This document shows, one piece after another, positions 38,800 to 51,179 of a DNA stretch of 64,000 nucleotides. The translations under genes were made by a program, and so were the position numbers. A model generated the notes under the pieces. It ran no database searches and was not told the origin of the DNA. It worked only from the letters and a program-made list of their open reading frames with translations. Origin of the DNA: Tyto alba (taxonomy: Eukaryota; Chordata; Aves; Strigiformes; Tytonidae); contig NW_024881321.1 in NCBI RefSeq assembly GCF_018691265.1, positions 19,238,198 through 19,302,197 of the forward strand, read 5' to 3'. The first letter of the stretch is position 1. Each line of letters begins with the position of its first letter.

Positions 38800-39700
38800 C
38801 TACTATGCTAATCAGCTGATAAAGATGAACTTGTCACTTTTGTGACAGAAAACTTTACCATGTGTGCACCCACCACCCAAGCTGGACTCTCCTTTTTAGG
38901 CACCCACCACACAAGATTTCCGGGAACGAGGGGTGGTGACTGGACTCCTTTTTTTTCTTTTCTTCTCTCTTCTCTTTTCTTTCATTTTTCTTTTCTTTTC
39001 TTTCATTTTTCTTTTCTTTTCTTTTCTTTTCTTTTCTTTTCTTTTCTTTTCTTTTCTTTTCTTTTCTTTTCTTTTCTTTTCTTTTCTTTTCTTTTCTTTT
39101 CTTTTCTTTTCTTTCATTTTTCTTTTCTTTTCTTTTCTTTTCTTTTCTTTCATTTTTCTTTTCTTCTTTTCTTTTCTTTTCTTTTCTTTTCTTTTCTTTT
39201 CTTTTCTTTTCTTTTCTTTTCTTTTCTTTTCTTTTCTTTTCTTTTCTTTTCTTTTCTTTTCTTTTCTTTTCTTTTCTTTTCTTTTCTTTTCTTTTCTTTT
39301 CTTTTCTTTTCTTTTCTCTTTTCTTTCTATTTTATTTTATTTTATTCTTTTCTTTTATTCTTTTCTTTTATTCTTTTCTTTTTTTTTTTCTTCTTAAAGA
39401 TTTCAAGGAGTAGTGACTAGACTCTTCTCCTTTCTTTTCCTTTTATTTTCTTTCCTTTTTTTTTTCTTTCTTCTCTTTCTTCTTCTCCTTTCCTTTTCTT
39501 TTCTTTCCTTTCTTTTCTTTCTTATAGATTTATCAGTAAAAGACCCCATCCCTCACTATTCTTTTCCAAGTTTAAATTGCTTCTACCACAAGTAAAACAT
39601 TTTAACCAGTTGTTTGGTGTCGTTTCACTTTAATTTAACCCAGGGAATCACATAACCTTTACAACTCCCTGAGCTCTCAGTCTGGGTTGTAACACTACTA
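38800..39700 (+). mobile_element. solo LTR with 6-bp target duplication, carrying a TTTTC expansion
   Basis: The LTR spans 38,806-39,694, beginning TGCTAATCAG and ending GGTTGTAACA, the expected TG...CA ends. It is flanked by a perfect 6-bp duplication, CTACTA, at 38,800-38,805 and 39,695-39,700. Six bases is the usual duplication for class II (ERVK-like) elements. The last 150 bases look like an R-U5 end: an A-rich polyadenylation-signal-like segment near 39,590, then 'gttgtttggtgtcgtttcac' near 39,610. The interior holds a large TTTTC array that inflates the LTR to 889 bp. No viral coding region adjoins it, so it is a solo LTR. The alternative, chance flanking matches around a simple repeat, is unlikely given both ends and the exact duplication. 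Confidence 0.8.
38949..39389. repeat. TTTTC pentanucleotide array
   Basis: More than 400 bp of nearly pure TTTTC repeats with scattered TTTCATTTTTC variants. It grades into TTTTA and TTTTATTCTTTTC variants after about 39,325. A further irregular pyrimidine-rich part runs at 39,421-39,525. The long Phe-Ser-Phe-Leu frames (38,842-39,420; 38,933-39,397) and the Lys-Glu frame on the other strand are artefacts. The array lies inside the LTR at 38,806-39,694. Confidence 0.97.
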
Positions 39701-40666
39701 GAAAAGGAAACTGGAAGTAGTATTCTTATAAAGGACAACTCTGAGCAGTGACCTGAAGCATATTCAGATTAAACGCACAATTCTGATTGTGCCCATTGAA
39801 GATTGGCTTTACTGAAATCTAGCTTTGAAGATTTTCAGTTATTTTATTAAATACCTCAAGGACTGAAGCTGGTCACAAACTCTTGCTAACCATCCCAAGA
39901 AGGGTCTAAAGCAGAAATAACTTTATGTTCCAGTTTTATCACTAACATTCAAAAAGGTTGAACACACCTGTGAATTCCAGCAAGTCTTTTTCCTTTTCCT
40001 TTTTTTAATCTTTTTCTTTCCAATGGTCAATTTATTCAGAAAAGTATGGCAGAGTCAGTGTTAAAGAGAGTGAAAATGAAAGCAGAACTGATGGTAAGTG
40101 TAGAGCACTTTGTGACAGTCTGACTTTACAGGGTGGCATAGGTACAGAAATAGATCTTGCAATCTGTGGTCCGTATTACAGTTTCACAACTGAAAAAATT
40201 AAGCTGTGGCCAAGCAGCACACCTATTATGGACAAAAGACAGGCGAGTGCTCAAAAGTGGGCATACAGTGATCTCATTTATAAAGAGAATAATGATACTT
40301 AAATCTAGTCACAAAAGACACATGGGAACATAAAAGAATGGTAGAAGGAGTAAGGGAGAGATTCACAAAGGGATTTAGATTACATTTAAGTGTCTAACTA
40401 TTATTTTATGCATTTAAATCCCAAAGTTATTTCTTTAGGATCTTTGTTTAAAACCTGGTTGATCCTGAAAGCCCTTCCCACCCATCATGCTCCCACTTAC
40501 TGGCATTCAAGGTTGCTCAAGGACACTAACTTCCTTCTCTTTCCCATTCCAGAAGTGCACCACTGCTACGTAGTGTCCACTTCATGCCTCAGATATTTAA
40601 AATGTTAGGCTGACTACAAAATACAGGCTGAAGAATGAGTAATGGTGAGTTTTGGTAAACTGGTTG
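39701..40666. other. gene-free spacer between two LTRs
   Basis: About 1 kb of ordinary unique sequence. Near 40,360-40,430 the words 'gattcacaaagggatttaga' and 'taagtgtctaac' belong to a dispersed amniote repeat (see findings). The two flanking LTRs are unrelated to each other, so this is not the interior of a provirus. Confidence 0.55.
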
Positions 40667-41641
40667 CCCACTGTGCTGGGTTTGTGTGTGTGGTGGGGGT
40701 TTGGTAGCAAGGGAGGGGGATACAGAGGTGGCCCCTGTGAGAATCTTCTCAAAGCTCCCCCAGCTCCAAGTCAGACCCACCTCTGGCCAAGGCCAAGTCA
40801 ATTAGTGACAGTGGCTGCGCCTCTGTGATAATGTATTTAAGAAGGGGAACCTGAGAGAAGGAGTTGGAGATGTGAGGAGGAGTTGTGAACACTGAGGTCA
40901 GTGGAAGAAAGGAGAAGGAAGAGGGGGAAGGTGCAACAGAGCACCCCCCTGCAGCCTGTGATGAGAGAGCAGGCCACCCCTCTGTCGCCCATGGAGGTCC
41001 ACAGTGGAGCAGATGCCCACCTGCAGCCCATGGAGGACCCCATGCTTGAGCAGGTAACTGAACCCGAAGAAGACCAGGGCTCTGTGGGAAGAATCCCCCA
41101 CTGTTGTAGTTCGGCACTGGGAGGATTGCAACACGCCCGGGTAACCCACACTGGAGCACCATGGGAATGGTTTTGGCCCATGGGAAGGACTCATGCAAAG
41201 AAAGCTCATGAAGGGCTGTCTCCCCTGAGAGGAGAACCACACTGGATCAGGAGGAGAATGTGAGGAGTTCCCCCCTCTCTGAGGAGGAAGAAGCAGCAGG
41301 ACTGACCACACTCCCCCTTCCCTTGTCTCCTGCACCACTGGTGGAGAGGAGATAGAGAAATTGGGAGCAAAGCTGAACCCTGGAAGAGGGGAGGGATGGA
41401 GGGGAAGATGTTTTTAAGATATGGTAATGCTTCTCACTCTGTCTGTTAAGTGTTGTTGTTGTTAGTGTCTGAACTTTTTCCTCCCCTAACAAGTCTGTCT
41501 TTTGCCCATGACCATAATGGGCGAGTTATCCCTCCCTGTTCTTATCTCAATTCCTGAGCCTTTTGCTTTTTTTTCTCCTTCCCAGTCCTGAGTGGCTGCG
41601 TGATGCTCAATTGCCTTCTGAGCACAAACCATGACACCCAT
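40667..41641 (+). mobile_element. solo LTR, ERVL-type, long avian family
   Basis: The LTR spans about 40,672-41,636 (TGTGCTGGGT...CATGACA), with flanking CCCAC (40,667-40,671) and CCCAT (41,637-41,641), an imperfect 5-bp duplication. Word order matches a long bird ERVL LTR family that I recognise: 'ggtttggtagcaag' near 40,699, 'cctctggccaaggccaag' near 40,780, and 'gcctctgtgataatgtattt' near 40,819 with a TATA-like GTATTTAA at 40,833. A series of degenerate internal repeats follows (CTGCAGCCCATGGAGG and GGAGCAG words at about 40,950-41,060 and again weakly to 41,260), then 'gtctgtcttttgcccatgac' near 41,492. The 120-codon frame at 40,901-41,263 lies wholly within the LTR repeats and is not a gene. 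No viral coding sequence adjoins it. Confidence 0.88.
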
Positions 41642-42015
41642 CTTATGCAAGACTGAGGTTCAGTCCCTCTTTCGCTTAAAGGAATTTGAATCCACAACTT
41701 AAGGGAAGGTACCACAGTCCTCCAGCTGCTGGGTATCATGACTACTCTTTTCTGAAGCTGTGTCACTTTGTATGCAAAGTTTTCAGATAGAAACACATTG
41801 TTATCTGCTATTTCAGCCTGGGAGGGGAAGTCTAGAGGCCCTTGGAAAGGTAAAATCTTTGCACAGAAATTTGTTAAAATGCTCTTTGAATTATTTTTAT
41901 TGTGACGATATCACACTGAGAACAACACAGTCAGCCACAGCATTCCTTAAAACCTCATCCCAATACCTGTATGGAGATGAAATTCCTTTGTTGTCTTTCA
42001 TTAACAGCCTGTTCC

Positions 42016-42037
42016 TTTTTTTTTTTTTTTTTTTTTT
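42016..42037. repeat. poly(T) run (T22)
   Basis: Uninterrupted 22-base T run in unique AT-rich DNA. On the minus strand this is an A-run that could mark a retroposon tail, but no body is recognisable. Confidence 0.9.
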
Positions 42038-45000
42038 ATGATAATGGTTTGTTTCCTGAGTGCCTGGCAAGCTCAACAATTAACCTGACATGAGAATTTG
42101 AGAAAAAACTATAGGAGGAAAAGAGAAATGAGATGTGTGAGAGTTAACCATGGGAATTGTTTGTCAAACAGATATGACTTTAGATATAATGATCTTTGGG
42201 AGAATCCTCCTATGCCCTCCTATATGGTCCACCCAAAGACATTCACTACTTAAGCCAAATCTAAGAAGCACTCATTAGACAAATGGTCTACTGGCTCAAC
42301 CCATACCACTGCATAATATGACAGCCAAGGTTGTCTGTTGCTTGTTGCCAAAGTCCTCTGAAACAGCACTTGTGGATATGGGGAAATGTCATGTCAAACT
42401 CAGTGGGCTTCTGCAGCTTGTGTCTCAGCATTTACTGAACACCCTCCATGCTGTAAACCAAAGCTGTGCACATGCTGTTTGCTAAAATTGCAGGATGTTT
42501 TTCTATCAAGTTGCCTTTCCGTTACATTATGCCCCGTGATTTATATTGCTAACTCTGCTGGATTGTGAGTAGTGCCATGGAGGGATATCTGAAACATGCA
42601 ATTCATAATTGAAGTTGTGGATGCATGCTATTGTATCTAGGAAGCATCCTTTCCTTGTTCGATTGCTATATATACAGTGTCAGTTAAGAGATGATCTAAA
42701 CATTTTTGAGGGAACTGTTCTGAGTTATTTCATCAAAAAAATTCTTTTGCAATTCACAATAAGATTCTGAATAGATCAAAACCAAAATAGAGTTTTGAAT
42801 ATTTTTATACCTATTTCAGATGATAATATTATTCTTTTTATAAATAAAACATTTTGGCTTTATCAAAGTAATTATTTGTAATAAGATTATTTGAAGTTAC
42901 TGAATAAGAAATGTTCCCAGTTTTCTATGACAGAAAATAATTTGAGATTTCAGCATTTCACACATTTTAAAGACAAGCTCATTCTGAAATGAAAAATTCC
43001 TGTGAAATGGAAACTTCATTTTCCAACCAGTTCCACTAATTGACTTTTTTTAGTACTAAAGAATGCAGGTGTGATTTTCCAGTGAATTTCTGATGTCTGA
43101 TTACAAACACTTATTAACTGTGATTTTCTCATAAACATGTCCCTATTTTCTTACCCGCTCCTTCCCATACCTTTTCCCCACCACTCTGACTTATGAAGTT
43201 ATTTGACAAACTACATGTTAAAGCAGATATTTTAACTCAAGAATAAACATATCTTGTCAGGTCAAGCCTGCACCACCAAGTGCTCCTGGATATTTAACAG
43301 CAGAGAACCCTAAGTGAAGTTAGCAAAAAAGGACAGCACTGCTTGCAGTCACAGCTATTGCTAGTTATTTTGGAAGTATGAAGACAGCTGCTGGCAGATC
43401 CCAACACAGAAGTCCCTGACTAGTCAGATTGGTCTGAATTGTCAGTAGTGATGTAAATACCTGCAAAGGCAGTATTGAGTCCTGATGTAGGAGTCTGCAA
43501 AAGACAATGACTTATGAGCCAGCTGAGAAGCCTCTTTGATCTTGATTATGACCTAACACACAGTCTTCCAGACTGGGTGAGGCAGTAGTTTGTATAGTGT
43601 CCTCAAGAGATAAGTCATCATAGAGATAAAGATATCCACTTCTACCCCTCCTATATCTGGCTCTGCACTCTCACCGTTCTCACAGCGTATGACAACATCT
43701 TGAAACCTTGCTTGACAAGGGAATTGAGTGAATAACTTTTCCTTTTTCATCACCTATTTTTATATCCCTTCCCCCAGTTCTACATCAGATGAACTGATGC
43801 ACTTAAGTATAATGAGAATATAATAGGAATGTGTGATTAGATAAGTGAGATTTTTCACTTCAATTGATAAGACACTGTGTCTTGCTGTTCTTTATTGTAT
43901 ATATCTATTTTATACTCAGAACAGTAAAACAAAGTTCCTCATAAATGAAATGAGAAAATATTTTCTTGGATTTCCCTCTAAATAATGGTTTTAAACATTT
44001 TTGCAGACTGTCACAAATATTTTTTGATTGGATCACATACAATGAAACCAGCTATTTTATGACATCTGTGATACATGATATTCATGTTGTGCAGAATGAA
44101 AAAAAATTCCTTCCGCGTGTTAAAAAATGAATTGTTTCTCACATATAAAAAATAATTAGGATTTCCATTAATTGTAGATTTTTTGTTTCACTATAGCTCT
44201 TCACTGGAAAGGAACAAAATCAATTTTGTAATGTAATTGCATTTAGAGGGAGAAAGAGAACGAAAGAGTCAGGTTACTAATATACAGGAAATATATGTAT
44301 GTGTATTCCTTCTTACCATAAATACTGTCATTTTATTTATTTGAACTAATCAATGCATAGGAAGCCTACCAAGAATCATTAAAGCACTACACAGTAAAGA
44401 CAAACCAACAAGAGAAGGAAAATTTTAAAAAAATCAAATATCAAATACTTAGCTAAACAGCACAGAAATAACCATCCTACTCAGAAAGAAATCAATTTCC
44501 AGTTAGTCAGAGGAGAATGAAAAAAAATAAGAAGATGACAAATAAAATCAAGAGGACAATGCAATGAGCAAGCAAAGATGGGTCCTTTCAAATAAACTGT
44601 ACTCCCCAAGCCATGGGGATAGATGTAATCAGAGATACACAATCACTTCAGTATTTTTTAAGGTATTACATGTGTGAAACTAGGGAAAATAAACAGAATT
44701 AAAAGTAATCTCAAAACACCCATAAAAATAATGCACTAAAATCCAAAGGACCAGAAGAAAAATAAGTTTATCCTAAAACTGTTTCTTCCAAAAAGTATTT
44801 ATTTACTGTATAGGTCATGCAGTGTTGTATAACTAATATACCATTAATTCCTGTATCAGCAGAATGGTTCAGAGTACCTCTGACCAGCCATGCCACTTGA
44901 CAACTAACTCACTCCCCTCCTTCATTTTTGACCACTCAAACCCTCTCCTTCAAAAAGTAATTTGTTCTAGATGATCTCAGAAGTGGATGTGTAAAGTTAA

Positions 45001-48000
45001 CAAACCTGGGTATGTAAGCTTAATACAAGAAGATCCAGCTGATGAGATGTGTGTTTAAGTGATTTTCTAGAATGGATGTTTTCCTGAATCTGTACCTGAA
45101 GGAATCCAACATGGGTAAATTTCCTGTCAGCCAGCTTGAGATGTTTTATATGTCAACATTCACATATAAATTAGTTGTCTAGATATTTACACAATGAAGA
45201 ACACTAGTCATTTGCAGAGCTCAATTCATCTGACATATTTAAACATCTACTTTAAGAAGATAATCACTCCCCAGAAGCATATTTCTGTTGTTGTTGCTTG
45301 TAAAAGGAGTCTAGCAATTAGCTCTGATAGAAGCACACAATGCTAATCCCACCCTACCTAACTAAAGATATAAATGTTTCCATTTTCCTTCACCATCATA
45401 ATTCCCAAAATATTTTAACAGGAATAAGCTGCTTTAGACCCAACTTATATAACATGAATAAATTTTGTCCATTACTTGTCTACAACCTTGGTATAAACTG
45501 GTGCATATTTTCTTTCAGGTATAAACACATTACAGGAAATTAAACCAAGGCAGTGTATTCTACTCAAAAACTCACAATTAAAATATAGCTTTACACACTG
45601 GTTTGTTAAAATGTGTCACAGCAATCCATGTGTTAGATGTCAGGATGACAATCTCTCTGACACTGAATGCAGTAGTGTGGACCCAATACCAGCTGTGCCA
45701 GGAGGATGGTGGCAATGAGAGTTAAGGAAAGCTGTTCTTGACAGAGGGATTATCTGTAACAGAGCTAAACTTGCACATGGCTTCTGTTGTGGTTGATAAC
45801 AAATAAGAGGCAGAGAAAGGGCTCTGGAGGCTCCAGTAGCAGACAGGTGTGCTGAGTCTTGAAGTCCAGTGCAAATGCATTTGAGTCAGGAACAGTATAA
45901 AGAAAAAAAAAAAAAAAAGAGAGAGAAGAGACCTGAAGATCTACATCATCAGGTTTATATTTTCTTAAGACTGTGGAAAACAACAGTAAGCCCTAATTTT
46001 TCCCTCTAGATCCATTTCTCCTTGGAGTATTTAGATGGTCAACACAGCTAATCATATAAGTGTGCACACAAATAACAAGCTTATATTGAAATCACATCTC
46101 TTCTTATTCTACCCTGAATTTTCTTTTCTTCGTTTCACTTCCAAATAGAGTAAAGACAGAATATTTTGCCAAACTGGACAATGCTGTGACAGTATACAAC
46201 CTAATAATTCTCAAATTCTACTGCCTGGCTGGTTTTATACCATTTATAGTTTCATTTTGTCTGTGATAATGAACTACAGGACTTGGTTTTGACTCTCAAA
46301 ACTAAGAGCATCACTAATGTAGGCTGTGATTCGTCTTTCATCTTAGAAATTAAGTATTATGTTGTTAATGTCACTGCTGTTTTTCATTAATTCTAAGTAG
46401 TACATAACAGGATGAATTCTGAAAATATTCTGAGTTGGTGGAGGGGATGGTGATGGCTTTTCAGCAAATGTTTCTCTTTTCTCCAAACCAGTGACTTTAA
46501 AGGTATCTAGAAGTGGTGACTGGCTGGCAGAAGCATGTCAAAACCTTTGTGTCCTGGAAACTTCTTTTTATTAAAAATGCCCTGTCAAACTACAGTTGTC
46601 TATACCTCCTCTCTTATATAAACCATTTTTTTGGCATAAAATTTGTCTGGAATTTTTGAGTCTTTCAGGAGTGTTTCCAGAATATCAGGAGCTCTGACTA
46701 GGTTACAGTGGTTAATGCCTGAAAGTGTTATTGAGCAAATTACCAGAAGAAAATAAATTCTATGCAGTCCCCAAGATGGACTGTTCATAGATTTGACTTA
46801 CTAATTTTTAAATTTAACAGCAAATAGTAAATAGTGTCATTAAAAAAAAAAAAAAATAGATCGTATACAAGCAACTTGTATATATCGAATATGAATGTAA
46901 GTATATAGTATTTAATTGTTCCAGCATGATCCTGATTGAATTCTAACTTGACTACATATATGTCATCTACTAAAAATTCTCCTGCAATCTTAACTCCATG
47001 TTCTGATTGACCTATTAAGATTTTTGCTTACTGCTTCAGAATTGTTATATCCTGGTGTCTTCTGCCTTCTGCTACAAGGCTGAGGACCATGGAAGTTGTC
47101 ACTGAGACTCTGTCTCTCCTGTAATTTAGCAGTTATTCCTCCTTTTTGTGTCACTAATATTTTGATGTCAGTGTTCTTTATGATGCTCAACTTCTCCCCT
47201 GAATACATCTGTTTTGAATAGTTTGCAGGCAGTCTGTCATGGAAACAAAATATTCAGAAAGTAATTTTTCTTAAGTTTCCTCTGTTAACTGTGCTAAATG
47301 TAAGTCACATTCTTTTTTTTTTTTTTTTAACTAGAATGATTTTTTAAAATGCAGCTTTGTGTCTATCAGCATTTCAGAATGCTAATAAGAGAGAGAAGTT
47401 CCCAGAAGGACCTGATTTGTTAAACCTGTTCAGACTGTCCTTTATTTTGGGTTGGGCTCTGCTGAGTATGTCACCACTGTGACTCCCAACTATTACACAC
47501 TAGTCTAGTGATTAAAGCACTTAATCATTCTGGTCTTAAAGTACCCACCCAGGGGTGGAGCAGCCAGGTTCTAAGTGCACCTTTGCCTGCAGTACCACCC
47601 AGAGAAGATCCTCCACTCTGTAGGTGTATATTCAATGTGTGTGTGTTCATACCTTTCCTTCTGAAGTTTGTCTGAAAGACACAATTAGGGCATGCACACC
47701 TATAATTTCATACTCTCAGTCTGAGAGGAGTGTGGAATACCTGTTCTTCTTCATTAAGAGCTCTAAACACCCATTTTTGTCAATAATTGAAAATCTGATA
47801 TATAAGTACTTAAGATAAAGCAGTCCCCTCATTGCCCCTTCCTACCAGGTGCTATTGATGCCACAGAAATCAGCATGCAGTCTCTCATGAATCCCTAAGT
47901 GTCTAATTATCTTTCTTCGGCCACTCTCCATGCTGGAGCGGGACACCTTACCTAGCCTGATGACACTCAAGCATCTTTATTGACTGTCCTAGTGACACTG

Positions 48001-49224
48001 CAGAGGATCAGTAGCTCTTCTTCTGGTATTTCTATCTCTTATGGTGTCACACCTTTCAAATAGGGAAGGAATACCTCCGGCAGGCTGGTTGCCAGAAACT
48101 GAAACAGAAATGTAGGAACAGAAGTGGTATCTCTGGTGTCTTAAAGTTCTTGATGAATTTTTCTTCCATACAGTTGCTTTGGCCGCACACATACAGGAGC
48201 AGTCTGGTATTCATAAATTACTTTAGAGTCACTCTTTTAAAATGAACAGCAGTATGTCATGTGGTGGGAATCAGGCTTTACACTGCCAGGTGGGAGACCT
48301 GCCTTTGATTACTGATTAGAGGAGGAAGGCTTAGGGAGGAAAGAGGAATGAGGACAATAGTAAAATAGTTATGAGCAAAATTATTTTATGAGCTTCCCCC
48401 TGTGTTCCAAGAATCTTCTGAATTTTAATTAAAATGTGACCCAGCAGCAGCCCTGAGTACTTCCCAGTTTAGGGGTTAATTGGAACATGAATCTCAGATG
48501 CCAGGGCAGGAGCGGAACACCAGGCAAAAAAGTGCCAGCTGCCTCCTCCGAGTGAGCCGTCTGCTTCAGCACTTCTGATCCACACCAAGGACCCAGCTTG
48601 CTTGCTGGTTTCTCATTTCTCCACTTCTCTCTTTTCTTAACATGGCTAAATTTGGAATTATTTAAAATGTCTTCTATACTTTTATTTTTCAGAAAGGCAG
48701 GTAATGCAGAAAGCTGCTGGCATATTGAAGCTAAAAAGGTCATTAGCAGCAGAGAAGCACAGAGGCTTTAGGGAGAATTTCTTGCCCCGTCCTATCCACA
48801 TCTCATCCTTAATTTTGCTCTCTTTCAGCCTGGAAGAGCACACATTAGCTTACTGTAGCCTAATAGTTTTCCTTTCTAGTCCCCACTCTTTCTCTTTTGT
48901 GCTTTTGGTAGATTCAAGGATCAAGGCCTAGATATTTCTTTTAGGTTGCTGAACTTCAGTGAATAAGAACAAAAATGAACAAAGCCAACATGTTTTTCAT
49001 AAGCGATAGCCAACAGAAAACTTCCTCTGGCTGAAAAGTTCAAAGATTCTGTTTTCAGAGACAGAGAATCCTAGCCTTCCTATCATGGCTTTCTGGATAA
49101 ATACTTTGTACTATTGGGACACAAAAAGTAGCTGTGAGTGAGTTTGCAGTCAAATCCCTCATTTAAGGATGATTTTGATGACCATTTTGTGCAAGTGAGT
49201 CTGGAATGGCTGTAGTTGGATAGA

Positions 49225-49345
49225 GGGAAAAGAGTAAAGAAAAAATAAAAGAGAGAAGAAGGGAAAAAAGAAAGAAATCAGTAAAGGACTAACAGTAGGA
49301 AGGAAGGGGCGAGACAGAGGAGAGAGAAAGAAAGGAGAAAATACA
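49225..49345. repeat. polypurine tract
   Basis: About 120 bases are almost entirely A and G on the plus strand, interrupted near 49,280-49,295. It may form triplex DNA, but more likely it is a decayed GA-rich simple repeat. The minus-strand frame over it is an artefact. Confidence 0.75.
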
Positions 49346-49858
49346 AAACATTTAAAAGGGGTGTATTTCATGTCTACTTTGATTTATCTTCATGCAAAAT
49401 AAACCTAGTCCCTTCTTTTTCCTGAAGCACTTCCAGCTACTTTCTGAGACAAGAAAAAAGTTATTCATCTTTCCAGGTAAAAGTTTACCTCTTGTTCATG
49501 TTGTCACATTGAAAAGATTTGTCTGTTTGGTCTTTTAAAATTGTTTTTTAATGTGTTCTATAGGCAACTCAACATTTATTTTCCTTTTCTTTCTCTCACT
49601 GCCAAATGCCAAAGGTTTCCAACATCCAACAGGACTTTTCTGGAGGACATAAGGGTAATTCAGGTCCTGAGTCAGCAAGTTCATAGACCTAACTTAATGT
49701 ATACGCTCTGATTCAGCCCATGCATCAAAACCCTGAAATTCCCTGGGTCATCTCCTGCTGAATCAGAGCCACACTTCTCCATGAGGCATACCAGAAGTTC
49801 AGATTATCCGCATCAATGTACATGATTTTGTATTTGTCAGCACAGAAACATACATGTT

Positions 49859-49881
49859 AAAAAAAAAAAAAAAAAAAAAAA
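49859..49881. repeat. poly(A) run (A23)
   Basis: Uninterrupted 23-base A run. No recognisable retroposed sequence precedes it. Confidence 0.9.
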
Positions 49882-49953
49882 GACAAAGAAATAAATCCAC
49901 CAGCTTTGTATCAACAATGCAAATGCTCTAGAGAGATTTATTCAACAAAATAT

Positions 49954-50000
49954 ATACTCTAATGTTTCTCCTTTTGGAGAAATAGATACTCTAATGTTTC
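49954..50000. repeat. short tandem duplication, 32-bp period
   Basis: The 15-mer ATACTCTAATGTTTC occurs at 49,954-49,968 and again at 49,986-50,000. A small hairpin (CTCC TTTT GGAG) lies between the copies. This is a local duplication of no evident function. Confidence 0.8.
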
Positions 50001-50559
50001 CCTGTATGGGAAAAGTGCATTATCAAAGACATCTCTGCTGATATAGTTCTGCCTCTTCTTAAATCTATGATAAAAATCTGCCCTGGTTTCAAGAGGAGTT
50101 ATGGAAGCAGCGCAAAACAGTTTTGAGTGTTTTACCTGAAAGGACAGATCTGAAAGGGATTTTAGTTAAATGTCACAACATTCATCCAAAAGGTATACTT
50201 TTGTAGTAGAATCTGCAGTCCTGAGTTAGATGTCTGTTTCCTTACAAATTGTACAGGAAAGATGGAATCCACAAAGACATGCTGAGCAAGGAACCACTTT
50301 AGGAAAGGTTGAGATTAAGCATATGCTTTAAACCTTCTCCTTACTCTGCAATTTATTTTTGGATTAGAGGAGATGCCTTCTTCCACTTGGGATACATGAT
50401 TCTAAAGCCCTGAGTTACAACGTTTTACTCCCTAATGAAAGGGGTTTCCTTTTCCAGCTTTTGGATAATAAAGGGCCTGAGAAATGCACATCTAGTTTTC
50501 TTTGAAACATGGAACTACAATCTCCCTCCTCCCAGAGGAGTGCTCGTTCTCCCCAGCCA

Positions 50560-50800
50560 GAGCTTTCCTGGATAATTAAGTAATCACTGCCACAGAGAGA
50601 AAGTGAGAAGTACTTGAGAGTCAACCCACCGCCCCCCCCTCGAGAAAGAAGAATCTGGGTTCCAGTTCGTGAACCAGTGTATGTATTTAATACTAAGTAA
50701 TCATTACAGCAGCGACTGGAATCCAGATCTCCCTTTTTCCCAGGTGACTGCCTTAAGTACCAGACTCTTTCTGTCTTCTGAGAAGCTTGTTCTTTCACTA
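50560..50800 (-). mobile_element. SINE- or L2-like relic
   Basis: On the minus strand the words 'cagtcacctgggaaaaaggg' (from about 50,752 downward), 'agatctggattccagtcgct', and further on 'actggaacccagattcttct' follow the order of an old amniote MIR-like repeat, in which 'cacctgggat...gggagacccaggttcaa' recurs. It is strongly diverged and its ends are not visible. The overlapping 127-codon minus frame (50,415-50,798) owes its length to this segment and is not a gene. Confidence 0.45.
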
Positions 50801-51179
50801 GCTTAATGAATATTTAATCACTCCCTGTGAAGTGGAACATCACATCTCGCAAGGAGAGACTGTGAGCAGCCAACCCCAGAAAATCTACTAGCCTGATGCT
50901 TAGAACATTTTGGTGAGGGATGCAGTTTCAAATCCCTAACAAAATAGAATTAATTGAATCAGAATTTTCTACCTTAAATGAAAACAAGTTCAGACTTAAC
51001 TTAAAGCATGTGCTCTATTCTACTTTTATGCAACAAATCCTGAAGGACTTGGCATCGCCCATTCATCTACAGGGCCACAGAACTCTGCAAGGTACGTCAG
51101 GAGTTAAATCTATTCCTACCAAATTGCATATACAAGAAATGTGTTGGATAAAATAACTTAAAATCCAAAGATTGTATAG

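Larger units (their letters stand above)
41642..50559. other. gene-free AT-rich DNA
   Basis: Nearly 9 kb with no defendable gene. It holds poly(T) runs at 42,016-42,037 and 47,313-47,328, A-runs at about 45,902-45,918 and 46,843-46,857, a purine-rich tract at 49,225-49,345 and an A23 run at 49,859-49,881. Frames such as 43,553-43,753, 46,600-46,788 and 48,429-48,743 (all minus) show no known domain. A SINE-like word group at 47,490-47,560 is too weak to call. Confidence 0.5.

Noticed and set aside
38842..39420. 192-codon plus-strand frame rich in Phe, Ser and Leu, and the Lys-Glu frame on the other strand
   Set aside because: Direct translation of the TTTTC array inside the LTR; no coding signal.
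40749..41338. Minus-strand frames of 114-163 codons
   Set aside because: They lie antisense within the ERVL-type LTR and its internal repeats.
38806..41636. The two neighbouring plus-strand LTRs read as the ends of one provirus
   Set aside because: They are unrelated in sequence, each has its own target duplication, and the spacer has no viral coding sequence.
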